A stretch of DNA of 34,454 bases, taken from NCBI GenBank assembly GCA_019115825.1, contig DXCV01000083.1, positions 1-34,454 of the forward strand, written 5' to 3'. The notes below the pieces were generated by a model that searched no databases, was not told the origin of the DNA, and saw only the letters and a program-made list of their open reading frames with translations. Of the stretch, positions 34,404 to 34,454 are shown one piece after another. This DNA comes from Candidatus Bacteroides pullicola. Lineage in GTDB: Bacteria > Bacteroidota > Bacteroidia > Bacteroidales > Bacteroidaceae. The translations under genes and the position numbers were made by a program. Within the stretch, counting starts at the first letter, position 1. The number at the start of each line of letters is the position of its first letter.

Positions 34404-34454
34404 GAATCAATGCCAATGATTCTCCCCAATCAATGCCAATGATTCCCCCCAATC
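34404..34454. repeat. Palindromic tandem array 3 (runs off the window)
   Basis: Unit 1 is GAATCA-ATGCCAA-TGATTC (34404-34422). Unit 2 is CAATCA-ATGCCAA-TGATTC (34427-34445), with 5 bp of pairing. A third unit starts at 34450 and is cut by the window end. The geometry is again 6-7-6, with a 4-nt linker (TCCC or CCCC) and a 23-bp period. It starts 67 bases after the nuclease stop. Confidence 0.85.

Overview
The window reads as chromosomal DNA from a gut-type member of the Bacteroidales, close to Bacteroides/Phocaeicola. Three things point there. At least nine start regions carry a perfect TAnnTTTG, the -7 element of the Bacteroidetes housekeeping sigma factor, a few tens of bases upstream of the chosen start codons. 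The xylose operon is headed by a Nudix-type regulator. The gene content also fits the phylum: a TonB-dependent receptor with a carboxypeptidase-regulatory-like N-terminus, a DUF5686 protein, DUF2582, and paired MacB/FtsX-type permeases. Coding regions are GC-rich and third-position biased. The two exceptions are the AT-rich spacer at 6506-6831 and the small island at 18.6-19.3 kb.

Layout. 1-1031: 3' part of a type I asparaginase gene. 1349-6505 (minus): xylose operon of regulator, xylulokinase, xylose isomerase and xylose/H+ symporter, with a strong terminator-like hairpin between isomerase and symporter. 6832-14710 (plus): a diverged WecB-like protein, a DUF5686 outer-membrane protein, rarA, a RelA-type (p)ppGpp synthetase with a broken hydrolase domain, and a diacylglycerol/undecaprenol kinase. 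14686-17113 (minus): HAD phosphatase, panB and a short MFS protein. 17239-18600 (plus): MATE exporter. 18608-19287 (minus): a kinase-like gene broken by a one-base frameshift. 19410-19637 (plus): DUF2582 winged-helix protein. 19712-25395 (minus): two large FtsX-type permeases flanking an ABC ATPase. 25629-28325 (plus): a sigma-54 activator response regulator and its histidine kinase, divergent from the ABC genes. 28681-34336 (plus): TonB-dependent receptor, surface-type lipoprotein and lipoprotein DNA/RNA endonuclease.

How the parts work together. The xylose genes form a complete uptake-isomerisation-phosphorylation route under local control. The ABC block and the two-component pair look like one circuit: the spacer between them holds a near-consensus -24/-12 promoter facing the ABC genes and two 15-bp palindromes placed like upstream activator sites. 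The receptor, lipoprotein and nuclease may form a nucleic-acid scavenging unit, which is inference from domain content.

The most unusual structure is intergenic. Three tandem arrays (11861-11992, 22897-23072 and 34404 to the window end) are built from 19-nt interrupted palindromes, each a 6-nt arm, 7-nt loop and 6-nt arm repeated every 22-23 nt. The arm sequence changes between units while pairing is largely kept. A second repeat family, ATAACGRAGGG every 11 nt, lies downstream of the asparaginase and kinase genes. No rRNA, tRNA, insertion sequence or CRISPR array was recognised.
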